Source: Nageia nagi
Lineage: Eukaryota; Pinophyta
Assembly (NCBI GenBank): GCA_050084985.1
Contig: JBITNC010000001.1
Location: forward strand, 171,864,001-171,928,000
Length of the DNA stretch: 64,000 nucleotides
Reading direction: 5' to 3'
This document shows, one piece after another, positions 51,200-61,847 of the stretch. The position numbers and the translations under genes are program-made. Within the stretch, counting starts at the first letter, position 1; every line of letters starts with the position of its first letter. Below the pieces are notes generated by a model. It saw only the letters and a list, made by a program, of their open reading frames with translations, ran no database searches and was not told the DNA's origin.

Positions 51200-52765
51200 T
51201 ATTTCATCTAAGAATTTAAACTTTTAGTATAGTTGGTTCCTATATTTTGGAATTATCATAAGCTTTTCTATGGTAATTGATACTTTGAGATTCATTATTT
51301 TACTTCCAAGATCAAACACATTTTTATTAGTCTCTCTATTCTTCTTTACTTTAGGATTCTCTACATTTATTTACAATGGTTTGGCTTAAGAAATAGGTGG
51401 AGGGTCTACCTTATATATTGAGGAAGATTGAGCATGAGGTTTAGGGATATTAGCACTATCTTGAGGGGTATCATAATTATTGACTTGCTTTTTAGGATGC
51501 TCTTTTACTAGCTTATCTGGAATCTCCCTATTTTCAAGCTTGGAGATATTTATATCAACTTTTGATTTAGTAACCACCTTCTTATTCTTAGTGAGTAACA
51601 CTGCTAGCAAATCTTATTTCATTTTTATGATAGATGGATTAGTACCTATAGTATTCTAAATGAGAACAATTTGAACAATTTTCATATCCTCTTGAAAAAT
51701 TAGCCCATTGTTCTCATTATGAACAATCCAAATGCATTTTACTTTAGGATCCTCTTATATAACTTCTTTCTCTTGCTCTACCATTTGGTTCAAATAGATG
51801 TCACATTGCTTAGGATTATGAGGTATTTCACAAATCAAATAGTAGTAAAAAGCTATTTGACTCATGCTTGTATTAGGTAAAGTGTTGGTAACAACATTCA
51901 TATCTATATGTGTCTCTTTGTGCTTCATGTTTGCTTCCTAAGGTGCATTGATAAATTTCTTTTAAGAAACCTTGCCATCATTCTTTCTTGAATAAGCTTA
52001 GGGCTTATTGGGCTAATTTTATGGATAGTATGGCCTTTGATATTGTTGAGGCTTGTATCTTTCCATTCGAGACATCCTATCCTTCATGTTGGAGAGTATG
52101 TCTAACCCTTATTTATACATTTTACTTAATGGTTTAGGATCTTTTGAGGTAGGATAAGGAGTAATACTAGTCCTCTTGGGCTTTCTCTCTACCATAGGAT
52201 CTAAGGAATATGATTTTAGTTTGCTAGCTCCTATTGTTTCCTTCTTAATCTCTAATGTTGCATTCATGCATTCTTGCAAAGCTTGGGCTCTCTAATTTAT
52301 TATCTCATATCTTATATTAATAGGAAAAGCTTACTTGTAATACATGATGGATTGCACATTGTTAGGCATAACATTAGTGGGCAATTTGTTTATAAGCTTG
52401 AAAAATATTTTATTGAATTCATCAGTTGGTTTATTTTCTTTCTTCTTGATTGTTGCTAACTCAGTTAAGATCAACTGGTCATTCTTCTTTTCCCCATACT
52501 TGGTTAAGAACAATTCCTTCATCCTATCATAGGAAGCTATTGAACTGATAGGTAAAGCTTGAATCTAGTCCTTAGCATATTTAATTTAACTATGATAAAG
52601 AGGTTAAGTACTATATAATCATTTTAAACATTAAGGACATCTAAATCCTAAATAAATAGTTTAATACATTCCTCTCCATTCACTACATTATTTCCTCAAA
52701 GATAGGTAAATGTTCTACCATTTTATCAAGGATCTCACTTGATGGATTCCATTAAGTGAAATCAA
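51200..52765 (-). pseudogene. gag: Broken gypsy gag of the second element
   Basis: The capsid part lies at 52331-52765: MVEHLPIFEE near 52700-52735, then MKELFLTKYGEKKND and LATIKKKENKPTDEFNKIF at 52331-52522. This matches plant gypsy gag (a LK..FL.KYG pattern followed by TE..TIKK...E....F). A lysine-rich segment at 51386-51610 is probably the C-terminal linker towards protease. The N-terminus is missing at the junction with the copia integrase. Stops separate the pieces. Confidence 0.75.
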
Positions 52766-53700
52766 AAGCTCTATTTTTCCTTTCAAAAACACTATTTTGA
52801 TAAGGAGTGTATGGAATTTAAAACTACCTCTTGATTCTATACTTAGCACAATAGTCATTGAACTCATTGCTATTATATTCCTCCCCATTATTTGATCTCA
52901 ACATCTTGATTTTAAGGTTAGTTTGATTCTCAAAAAAGTCTTAAAAACCTTAAAACTTCTAAAGGTTTGATCCTTATTCTCAAGTAGATACCCAAAGGTC
53001 ATCCTACTAAAGTCATCAATGAAGGTCAATATGTAAGATGCTCCTCTAAGCAACTTAGTCTAAAATGGACCCATCAAATCTAAATGCACAAGTTGAAGAA
53101 GTTGAGATCCTCTTATTGCCTTATCTTTCCCAAACTTTTGTCTATGCATCTTACCAAGAATGCACTTCTCACATATACCAATCGAAGGAGAAATTGAAGG
53201 CAAACCTTCCAAAAGTTCTTGGTCTTTCATGACTTGAATACTCTTGTGATTAAAGTTACCTAAGTGATAGTGCCAAAGATTGCCTTTAGAACACACACTA
53301 GAAGCAAGACGCATCTTTGATGAAACTTTATCCACAATGTAGAGGTTATCTTTCATAGATCCTTTAACCAAAGTGGTAAGTCCTTTCTTAATACACCAAG
53401 ATTGAAAGTCAAACTCAAAAGAATATCTTTTTCTAGCAATTTGGATCATGGAAAGAAGGTTCATCCTTAACTTAGGAACATAAAGAACATTTTCAAGAAC
53501 CTTTTCATGAATTAGCACACTCCTAATTCCTTAGACTTCAAGGGTAGAGTTATCACCTATCACAACCACATCCTTATTATACTTATCAAATTTCTTAACC
53601 TTTTCCTTTTAAAAGCATAGGTGATTAGTGCAACTAGATTCAAGAATTCATTCAAATGAAAAAGAGCAAGACATAGAGTAGAGTGCCACAACAAAACTAG
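52766..53700 (-). pseudogene. pol: Broken copia protease and integrase
   Basis: The frame at 53060-53518 holds the protease tail and pre-integrase domain: VLENVLYVPKLRMNLLSMIQ, then GNLWHYHLGNFNHKSIQVMK with the zinc-binding His pair and CEKCILGKMHRQKFG with the Cys pair. LVHLDLMGPF starts the integrase core (first Asp present). After a stop the core continues (FIDDFSRMTFGY near 53000; RSNNGEEYNSNEFNDYC near 52855, where the second Asp reads Asn; YTPYQNSVFERKNRAF near 52764-52810, with the Glu present). Upstream, the protease triad near 53650 reads ESS instead of DSG. It ends abruptly at the gypsy junction. Confidence 0.82.
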
Positions 53701-53730
53701 CATAAGTATTTTTCTTTCCTTTGTAGCTTT

Positions 53731-54664
53731 TTACATTTCCATTACCTTTATACTTTTTCTCTCTTTTCTTTTTGTAACAATCAACTTATTTGTGACCTTG
53801 AATGCCACAATAGTTACAACTGCCATCAAACTTTTCCTTAGGATAAGGAGTGTTTGCTTTGCCTTTTCCATCTCTTTGCTTGAAGTGATTATTGTTGTCA
53901 TTATTCCTACTAATATGGTTGTTGTTTCTATTGTTCCTATTTCTGTTGTAGCCACTACCTCTTTTCTCAAACCTTTTGGAGGAAGAAGGGTAAGATTTCT
54001 TTTGATGGTTGAACTTATTGTTGAAAGGAGTTTTGGTTGCTCCAAGAGCAATGTTATTATCCTTAAGAGAAGAAATCAACCCTTTATTGTTAAAGGTTTT
54101 TTCATGCTTCAATAGGTGCCTTGAAAGGTTCTCAAGGGAGATGACTTCTTCTTCATTATCAAGCCTTATTTCTATAACTATTACAAAGTTTCCAAACTTT
54201 GAAGAGAGGCTTTGAATAATGATGAAGACCATGAACTCATCATTGATCCAATTACACCCACAAGCAACAAGTTGGGTCCTTAGGTAAATGATTTTGTTCA
54301 AGTAGATAGCCACATTTTTATCTTCCCCTTGATGAGATTGAGGCAAAGTTTGGAGAATGGTAAACCTTCTTAAAAATTTTAAACTAAGATAGATTTGCTT
54401 TAGCTTATCCCATGCTTCCTTTGCTGAGGTTGAAGAGAATATCATCAAGAGCACATCATTTGAAATTGCATGGTAAATCATGTAGGTTACTAATTAATTC
54501 TTTTTATTGTAAACATGTAGTTCCTTCTCATCTATAGGAGGTACAAGGTTCTTATTCACTATTTGCCAAAGCTTCATTACCTATAATTTAGCTCTCATTT
54601 AAGGTTTCCAAATCCCATATTTGGAACCATCAAGAATGTGTTTGGGTAAAAAGGATTCTTCCAT
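53731..54664 (-). pseudogene. gag: Copia gag, nearly open
   Basis: The ATG at 54662-54664 opens MEESFLPKHILDGSKYGIWK. After a few stops in the first 60 codons, a 231-codon frame (53786-54481) carries the gag core: SAKEAWDKLKQIYLSLKFLR, ENLSRHLLKHEK. A basic Asn/Arg-rich stretch and a zinc knuckle follow (CNYCGIQGHK, then a stop, then VDC), so one TAG-type break lies inside a CX2CX4HX4C finger. The gag binds element RNA and forms the particle. Apart from the early stops and the knuckle stop the protein is well preserved compared with its surroundings. Confidence 0.82.
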
Positions 54665-56100
54665 TTGCTACATAAAAATGTGAAATAATAAGCATGTGTT
54701 TTCAATAAATAAAATGTTAAGTTTTGAACCAACTAAATAATGCATGTTACATTTAACACTAAATACATGTTTGATTTGATTCACAAGTGCAAATGTTTTA
54801 CAATTCAAATAATAACCCATGTACCAAAATACATTTCTCATATCAAGAACTATAGATGTAAAGTGATATTATTGAGGATTATTTTCTTATCTAAAATTAG
54901 GCCTTCACCTGGATGCCCACACAAGAGGAGCCCAAGTACTACCAATCCTCAACCAATTTCCCTTGGGTAGTAATATACTCTCACAAAGAGAAGTACTAGC
55001 TATTTTCTAAGGTTTTGATATTTATTGGATCAACCAAATTATTAATCTTGATTAGGTTTCAAATTTTCCTCCTAGGTTATCAGGATAATACCTGAATGGA
55101 TGTGTAGATATGTGGTATCACTACACACATACCTATCCACCTAATAGAGTTATGTCCAGACTAACAAAGGACTTAGGGGCAATTAAGAAGTATAAACTTT
55201 TCACCACTTGAATCATTAGACTTAAAAGCTCCAATCTGCCTATCCTCATCTCATGGCTCTCCAAACAAGTCATGTTGTGAAATGTATGTGCGAATGTGTT
55301 CATTTTAGGGGGTTATTCATATCAATGTTTGCATTTTTGTTTGCATAATCAAATAAATCAAAGTGCAAAACATGAAGTAAAGAGTATAATTCATGTAAAA
55401 AATTTGAAACCTAAGTGTCTAATGGGTTTTGTTTACCAACCCCTAAAGGACATCTTTACATAATTCTATAATTTGCACAAGTCCATTCTTAACTTTGCAT
55501 ACAAAATTTTAGCAAAATATAAATACTTAGAGAGGCAAGCATTATTTCCATAATTTACATAAGTTCATTCATTAACTTTTCATAAGGAATAAAGATGAAT
55601 ACTTAGCATGCATCTTTTAGCTTTAAGAATTTAATTTCCAAGCATTAAGCTTAAAAATTTAAGTAAAACATGCATTATTAACTTAAAATTTAAGTCCTAA
55701 GCATGCAACATTAACTTAAAAAATTAAGTATTTAACTTAAAAATTTAAGTAAAATATGCATTATTAACTTAAAATTTAAGTCCTAATCATGCATAATTTA
55801 ACTTAAAAAAAATTAAGTAGAATGCATTAACCTCATTATGCAATATGTGGATCTAAGAAATTTAAGTAAAAATTATTAAGTTTCCCCCTCTTTTACTTAA
55901 AAAAATGTACCCCTAAAGATAGCATATTTAATACTTTAGCCTTAAAAGTATTTTGCATGCTAAAAAAAATTCTAAGTATACATCCATTTTAAGTAAAAAC
56001 ACTACAATTTCCCTTAATAGTATTGCTAATTTAAAGAATAGCATTCCTCCTTCCTTTTGCTTAAAACTTTTAGGTAGTCATACCTAGAGGTATTTGCCAA
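54665..56100 (-). other. Leader of the right-hand copia element, gag-proximal part
   Basis: No coding is recognised. 55640-55830 contains repeated AACTTAAAATTTAAGT-type palindromes (listed separately). It continues on the other side of the nested element at 61848. Confidence 0.55.
55640..55830. repeat. Tandem AT-rich palindromic repeat
   Basis: A unit of roughly 85-90 bp containing TTAACTTAAAATTTAAGTCC occurs at about 55678 and 55765, with further partial AACTTAAAAA.TTAAGT copies around it. Each core is a near-perfect palindrome. Confidence 0.65.
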
Positions 56101-56105
56101 CCCAA
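56101..56105. other. Target site duplication, left copy (CCCAA)
   Basis: CCCAA lies directly outside the TGTGAAG end of the left LTR and is identical to 61843-61847. Confidence 0.92.
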
Positions 56106-56385
56106 TGTGAAGAATTACAGGGAGATCAATTCATCCCAGAAAACAAGGAGATGCAAGACACCACAAATAGGAAGAGAAGCTAAAATCCTCAGATTGATTC
56201 ATCTAGAAATGAGAATTAAGCCCAGAATAAATAGGGCAAATCACAAACTAATTTACAACAACATGCCAACCATGCAGGAGCAAAATGCATAAGTAGACAA
56301 ATATGTGGTTATTCGTAACAACCCAGCTAGAATAGTAAAAACTAAGGAAAAATTAATTAACCCTAGTGAACTTAATATTCTAACA
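56106..56385 (-). repeat. 3' LTR of the complete copia element
   Basis: 280 bp, + strand TGTGAAGAATTACAGG to ATTCTAACA. It is directly followed (minus-strand upstream) by the polypurine tract. Twelve substitutions and no indels separate it from the 5' LTR. Confidence 0.95.
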
Positions 56386-56396
56386 CCCCCCCTTAA
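56386..56396 (-). other. Polypurine tract of the complete copia element
   Basis: On the minus strand TTAAGGGGGGG runs straight into TGTTAGAATATT, the LTR start. Confidence 0.88.
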
Positions 56397-56571
56397 GTGA
56401 ACAAGGAAAGAAAGTGGCATACCCACAAAAAATGAGTCCCAGCAACAAGGCCTAATTAGGTACTCATGTACAATATGTGCAAAAAAGTCTACTGCAAGAT
56501 GATGAAAAAACCACATGGGGAAAAAACCATCTCACAATAGATGAGGGAGGATGGAGAGGAAGATGTCCTCA

Positions 56572-58843
56572 TTAACACCCCCCAAGGATAACTTCCTTCA
56601 CCCCAAGAAAGCCACGCAACTGAAGAAAATGAGGTGCTGCAAAGGATTTAGTGAAGATATCTGCAACCTGGTCCGCTGTAGGAATGTACTCCAAGTTGAG
56701 AATGCAATCCTGAATATGCTGACGAATGAAGTGCATGTGAACCTCAATATGTTTGGTGCACTGATGCTCAACAGGATTATGCAAAATATGAATCATGCTC
56801 TGATTATCACACCAAAGAACTATGGTCCTAGACTGAGAAAATCCAAACTCCTCCAATAATTGTCAAAGCCAAAGTGCCTCCTGACTCACATAAATAGCTG
56901 CTCGATATTCTGCCTCAGTCAATGAAAGTGCAATAGCCTGTTGCTTCTTGCATGACCAAGTAATAGGAGAAGAACCAAGACAAAAAACATAGCTAGAAGT
57001 AGAACGATGATCATCAGAAGAGCCAGCCCAATTAGAATCGGTATATCCACTCAACACTAGATCACCTCTCATGTAATGCAGACCATAGTGAGTAGTGCCT
57101 CTCACATATCGAAGAATCCTCTTGGCTGCCTGCCAATGAGACTCATGAGGGGTCTATGTAAAATGTGAAACAAGCCCAACAGCATATGAAATGTCTGGTC
57201 GAGTATGAGTGAGATAGAGAAGACTCCCAACCAACTGGTGATACAAAGTAGCATCACACAATGGTGAAGTGCAAGAGGAAGTCAAAGTTACTCCACTCTG
57301 AAAAGGTGTTGGAGAAGGATTACAATTAGCCATCCTAAACCGATGAAGAAGATCCAAGGCATATTTCTACTAAGAAATAGAAATCCTTGTATCCATCTGT
57401 GTCACCTAAAAACCAAGAAAGTAGTGGGCCAAGCCAAGATCTGCCATCTCAAAGTGCTCAGAAAGAGCTTGCTGAACTACCTGAATGCGAGAACGTGAAG
57501 TGTTGATGAGAAGAAGGTCATCTACATACAACACCAAAATAGTGATATCTGCTCCATGTCACCAAATATAGACTATAGGGTCAGAGGAACATCGAACAAA
57601 ATCAATGGAGAGAAGAAAAGTGTCCATCTTCTCATACCATGCCCTAGGAGCTTGTTTGAGGCCATAGAGTGATTTCTTAAGCCTACAAACAAGTGCAGAA
57701 TCCTGGACAAAATCGGTAGGCTACTCCATATAGATCTCCTCATGCAAATCACCATGCAAAAAAGCACTCTTCACATCCATCTGAAACACTAACCATCCTT
57801 GAGCAGTAGTAAGAGCAAGTATAAGGTGAACAAAATCCATCTTGGCTACAGGAGTAAAGGTCTCAGAATAATCAATCCCTTCAACCTGTGAGAACCCCTT
57901 AGCAACAAGACGAGCCTTATACTTGTCAATGGAACCATCAACTGCATGCTTGGTTCGGTACACCCATTTACATTGAACCAACTTCCTCCTATGAGGTTAA
58001 AGGAACAAGCTCCCAAGTATCATTCTTCATTAAAGAAGAATACTCAACCGCCATAGCATCATCCCACTCTGGCAAACCATGGGCCTCTAAAAAAGTCTCT
58101 GGATCACCTAAATGTGCCTGACCAACAAGAATAGAACCAGTGGAATGGTGACAAGGAGGAAGATCCTTAATGAAAGGTGCTGCATCCTCAAGTGTAGAGC
58201 GAGCCCATTTGGGCATGCACCTACAATCAGTGGAAGAAGATGCAACATCAAGAGGAGGAGAAGAAGGAGCTACAACAGGTGGTGGAGATGGAGGAGGATC
58301 AATAGATGATGTAGGAGCAACAACCTCAGGAATATCCTCTCCATGAAGGATCTCAGAAGATGTGTCATGGGAGTCAGGTAAGACCAAGGAATGAGAAAAA
58401 GAGGGAGAAGTAGGAAGGTGCTCATCAAAATGAACATGAGTGTGGAAGAAAAGATCATGGGTGTCAAGATCAATCAATCTATACGCCTTCATATCCTCAC
58501 TATAACCAACAAAAAAGAGAGGCTTACTCTTCTTTTCCAAGGCCTTACGCTTGCACTTCAGAATGAAGGCCCAAGCATGACTACCAAATACTCTGAAGCA
58601 TGACACATCAGGCTTGGTTCCACTCCAAGCCTCTTCAGGAGTCATATGATCAAGAGCCTAATGAGGAGTATGATTCTGAATGTAGTTCACACAATTGACT
58701 GCCTCAACCTAAAAAATAGGAGGCAAGTCTCGAGAATACATCATACAACTAGCCATCTCCTTCAATGTTCTATTCTTCCTTTCTGCAACTCCATTCTGCT
58801 GTGGGGTGTGGGGAACTGAATGCTGATGAATTATACCATGCTT
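56572..58843 (-). pseudogene. pol: Copia pol, stopped: integrase end, RT, RNase H
   Basis: This is the continuation of the gag-pol frame after the TAG at 58844-58846. It covers the rest of the integrase (QQNGVAERKNRT with the catalytic Glu near 58790; MTPEEAWSGTKP at 58645), a Ser/Pro-rich linker and RT (CKWVYRTKHAVDG, FQMDVKSAFLHGDLHEEIYM, then LYVDDLLLI near 57515). RNase H follows (GYTDSNWAGSSDDHRSTSSY, ALSLTEAEYRAA, LEYIPTADQVADIFTK) and ends at 56572. The domains are otherwise well kept and catalytic residues are present. Breaks: TAG at 58709-58711, 58658-58660, 57721-57723, 57406-57408, 57367-57372 (two in a row) and 57154-57156; TGA at 57559-57561 and 56863-56865; and one single-base frameshift near 57990. 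No full-length polyprotein can be made. Confidence 0.93.
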
Positions 58844-60550
58844 CTAAAGGAACTCTGAAAACTCAGTACTAAAATACTCCCCCCCATTATCTGTGTGAAG
58901 CTTCTTAATGCAACTAGAAGATTGATTCTCGACCAAAGCCTTGAAAACTTTGAAATGAGCAAAGAGATCACTCTTGTACTTGAGAAAATACACCCAAGTA
59001 CATCTCGAGAAATAATCAATGAATGTAAATGCATATCGAGCTCTAGTGAAATAAGGGTGTGGAAAAACCATCAAGTCACTATGCACCAACTCTAAAAGAG
59101 AAGATGCACAATTGGCATAACCTTTAGGAAAAAGGTCTTGGTGTTGTTTCCCAAGAGCACAACCAGGACAAACACCATCAGAACAAGACACCTTAGGTAA
59201 GCCAATGACCATATTATGAGCATGCAACTCCTGCAAATATCTATAGTTGAGATGACCAAACCTCTCATGCCAAAGTCTACTCACAGAATCTACATGGGAA
59301 ACCAACCCAGTACCTGAATCATCATCAAATCCCTTAAAATTATACAACCATAAGGAATGATCAACATCACCACGAGCAATAAGGGATTGGGGTTCATTCA
59401 AACTTTGTATCTCAAAATCATCAGGAGTGAACAACACAATCCTCCCCCCCCCAGTATTACAAATCTGATATATGGAAAGAAGGTTGGAAGAGAGCTCAGG
59501 AACCAAAAGCACATCAAGGATGTGACCACCATCAACTGGAACGTCCTCTTTTCCCTTCACAGATACGTGAGAGGAATCACCAACCTCAATGCTAGAAGTA
59601 GAAGTAGAACAAAGAGATGGAAAAGACTCCGTGCATGGAGTCATGTGATGAGAGGCACCTGAATCCATAACCCATCTATCTGAAATTGAATGTCCTTTCC
59701 CATGAACATTCAAAGCCTTGCCTGATACATGAGAAGATTTAGATTTTTGCTTCCTTTTATCATATTTCATCCTTTTATAACACTTTTCAATTACATGACC
59801 AAGCTTCCCACAATAGGAACAAGTAGGCTTCTCTTTGTCTGGAGTGGATTTAGAATCAGGAGCTTTAGGAGCTAGCTGAGAAGTAGGATTTTTAGGCTTA
59901 GGCTTGGGCTTACCCTTACCTTTAGATGCATTCAATGCTTTAGATGAAGATGAAGATGTCTCAAGAGTTGAAAGTTTAGACTCTTCCCTTGTAAGACGCT
60001 CACAAAACTCTTCCAACTTAGGCATTATGAATTTATCACCCATAGCATCTTTTGTAGAGAGGAATGTAGAAGCAAATACATGAAATGGACCCTTCAACTT
60101 TGATAAAATCAAATAGATGCATTCATCCTCTTTCTTCTTTTTACCAGCACCCATCAATTGTATGTACAATTCTTTGAATTTAGTGAGATAATCGACCATG
60201 GTGGGAAAATCATCAGGAGACAAAGTAGTAAGTTGAGCATCAATTTGCATAGCCCTCATAGTGTCAACTTTACCAAACAAGGATTCCAATTTATCCCATG
60301 CATCATGTGGTGTGGTAATATTATCAAGATGAAACCACAAACTCTCACTAACATTTGCTTTAATCAACCCAAATGCTTCACCAGTTGCCTTTGTAAATGA
60401 CCAAGTTTCATAATCAAATTTGAATGTGAACTTTTGTTCCTTAATGAGTGTGTTTAATCCTCTTTGTGCTAATATTGTCAACATCCGTGGCTTCCAAATG
60501 TGATAGTTATGAGGTGTGAGAGGTTCAATTTTAAATGAAGAATGCTTCAT
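58844..60550 (-). CDS. gag-pol: Copia gag-protease-integrase (N-terminal part of the polyprotein)
   Basis: An open frame of 568 residues. I chose the ATG at 60548-60550 (MKHSSFKIEPLTPHNYHIWK), because the 27 upstream codons are hydrophobic and untypical of gag; the frame itself opens at 60631. Gag (residues about 1-240) would bind element RNA. A lysine/proline linker is followed by a CX2CX4HX4C knuckle (C244, C247, H252, C257). The protease carries DSG at D296. The pre-integrase zinc site is H428, H433, C461, C464. The integrase core has D492 and D554. The TAG end falls before the catalytic Glu, so the integrase is cut short. In relatives the frame continues through RT and RNase H, and here the TAG most likely replaces a Gln codon. 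The best-preserved coding sequence of the window. Confidence 0.92.
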   Translation of the reverse strand: MKHSSFKIEPLTPHNYHIWKPRMLTILAQRGLNTLIKEQKFTFKFDYETWSFTKATGEAFGLIKANVSESLWFHLDNITTPHDAWDKLESLFGKVDTMRAMQIDAQLTTLSPDDFPTMVDYLTKFKELYIQLMGAGKKKKEDECIYLILSKLKGPFHVFASTFLSTKDAMGDKFIMPKLEEFCERLTREESKLSTLETSSSSSKALNASKGKGKPKPKPKNPTSQLAPKAPDSKSTPDKEKPTCSYCGKLGHVIEKCYKRMKYDKRKQKSKSSHVSGKALNVHGKGHSISDRWVMDSGASHHMTPCTESFPSLCSTSTSSIEVGDSSHVSVKGKEDVPVDGGHILDVLLVPELSSNLLSIYQICNTGGGRIVLFTPDDFEIQSLNEPQSLIARGDVDHSLWLYNFKGFDDDSGTGLVSHVDSVSRLWHERFGHLNYRYLQELHAHNMVIGLPKVSCSDGVCPGCALGKQHQDLFPKGYANCASSLLELVHSDLMVFPHPYFTRARYAFTFIDYFSRCTWVYFLKYKSDLFAHFKVFKALVENQSSSCIKKLHTDNGGEYFSTEFSEFL

Positions 60551-61550
60551 CTCAAGAACCAACAAGGAACCAAGGAACCAATCGACAAGAGGTGCAAAAA
60601 TCAGCACCCAACACAAGAAGACCCCACCCAAATTTTATTCACTTTCAAATGACCCCCCAAAAAACTTGCCATCAAGGCTTACAATGTTACTAGTTTGGAA
60701 GATCTCATCTCTAGCTTTACAATGCAAAAAATGACACTCTAATCTGAGTCTATTTGCCCAAGTTATGCAATTAAATGTGATGCCTCCAAGATTAATTTAA
60801 ATGGCCCCAAGACTACTAAAAAATCAAAAAAATATTTATCTAATTTTAAAAATTAGAAAAATAAATATTTTTTTTATTTTTAATAAAACTATACAGGTGG
60901 CCAAAAAAAATTTATTTGAAAACCTACAGATTTTATCCCTGTGGAGGAGCCAAGCAAGTACTGGAATGCTGATCGTGTGGAGTTGCTAGGAAAGTTATCA
61001 GAGATTGAGCCATGCCACTCTACAAAATAAGCTACAGAATTGTAGTCTTCACACCAAGTAGAGGAAGTTGGACATCACACAACCATGGCCATGCAGACCA
61101 ATCACCTTCGTGCAGGAAATTAGACAAATCACCTTTGCAACCACCAGACGAGATGCCTGAAGAAGATGCAGGCCCACGTTGTGAAGATTTGCAGGTAGGA
61201 GAGGCTGTAAAACTGGGGAGTCACATGCAGGAAAGAGAATGCAATGTTCAAAAGGCTACACTGAGCAAGAAAATGCATGCAGGTGAGAGGGCACCAAACA
61301 ATAAAGCACAATGCTAGAAGATAGCCGATCACGCCACACACAAAGCCTGAGAGCTACGGTAGTAGACCAAACCTAACAGTTGAAACTACATGAGAGGGGA
61401 GACCAGATCTCACAGGAATGAAAGAAGGCTATGAGCACCCTACAAAAGGGAGAAAGGGTAGTGCAACCAAGAGAAAAATTACATAACCCACAAATAATCA
61501 GATTTGAGAGAGCTTCACAAAGAGTCTGAATGCTTGCAAAAATCCAACCA
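60551..61550 (-). other. 5' leader of the complete copia element
   Basis: About 1 kb between primer site and gag start. It contains A/T-rich low-complexity sequence (60820-60920). Small open frames on either strand show no motif. Confidence 0.75.
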
Positions 61551-61562
61551 GCTCTGGTACCA
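61551..61562 (-). promoter_or_regulatory. Primer-binding site (tRNA-Met type)
   Basis: On the minus strand TGGTACCAGAGC directly follows the LTR end ACA. It differs at one base from the usual initiator tRNA-Met site TGGTATCAGAGC. Confidence 0.9.
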
Positions 61563-61842
61563 TGTGAAGACTTGCAGGGAGATCAATTCAACCCAAAAAA
61601 CAAGGAGATGCAAGACACCACAAATAGGAAGAGAAGCTGAAATCCTCAGATTGATTCATCTAGAAATGAGAATTAAGCCCAGAATAAATAGGGAAAATCA
61701 CAAACTAATTTACAACAGCATGCCAACCATGCGGGAGCAAAATGCACAAGTAAACAAATATGTGGTTATTCATAACAGCCCAGCTAGAATAGTAAAAACT
61801 AAGGAAAAATTAATTAACCCTAGTGAACTTAATATTCTAACA
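61563..61842 (-). repeat. 5' LTR of the complete copia element
   Basis: 280 bp, + strand TGTGAAGACTTGCAGG to ATTCTAACA. It would carry the promoter; the best TATA-like site is CTATTTATTC near 61683-61692 on the minus strand. Confidence 0.95.
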
Positions 61843-61847
61843 CCCAA
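61843..61847. other. Target site duplication, right copy (CCCAA)
   Basis: CCCAA follows ATTCTAACA and is identical to 56101-56105. Confidence 0.92.

Larger units (their letters stand above)
47110..52765 (-). mobile_element. Second Tat-like Ty3/gypsy element, coding part
   Basis: On the minus strand the order is gag (52765 to about 51200), protease, RNase H, RT, RNase H and integrase (to about 47110). The 5' LTR, primer site and gag start are missing: at about 52765 the element abuts a copia integrase. The downstream ORF (41902-43829) and minisatellite probably belong to it. The 3' LTR was not identified with confidence. Confidence 0.78.
56106..61842 (-). mobile_element. Complete Ty1/copia element (5.7 kb) with intact ends
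   Basis: Two 280-bp LTRs with TGT..ACA ends, a perfect CCCAA duplication, a primer site touching the 5' LTR, a leader of about 1 kb, one gag-pol reading frame and a polypurine tract touching the 3' LTR make a structurally complete element. The LTRs differ at 12 of 280 positions counted by eye (about 4.3 percent). It is inserted in the leader of an older copia element of a different LTR family. The first 568 codons are open; the rest of pol is stopped many times. Confidence 0.95.

Noticed and set aside
58112-58603. Frames on both strands overlapping the copia linker region
   Set aside because: They are shadows of the real pol frame in a Ser/Pro-rich stretch.
61012-61317. 101-codon + strand frame in the leader of the complete copia element
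   Set aside because: It is antisense to the element and spans untranslated leader; no motif.
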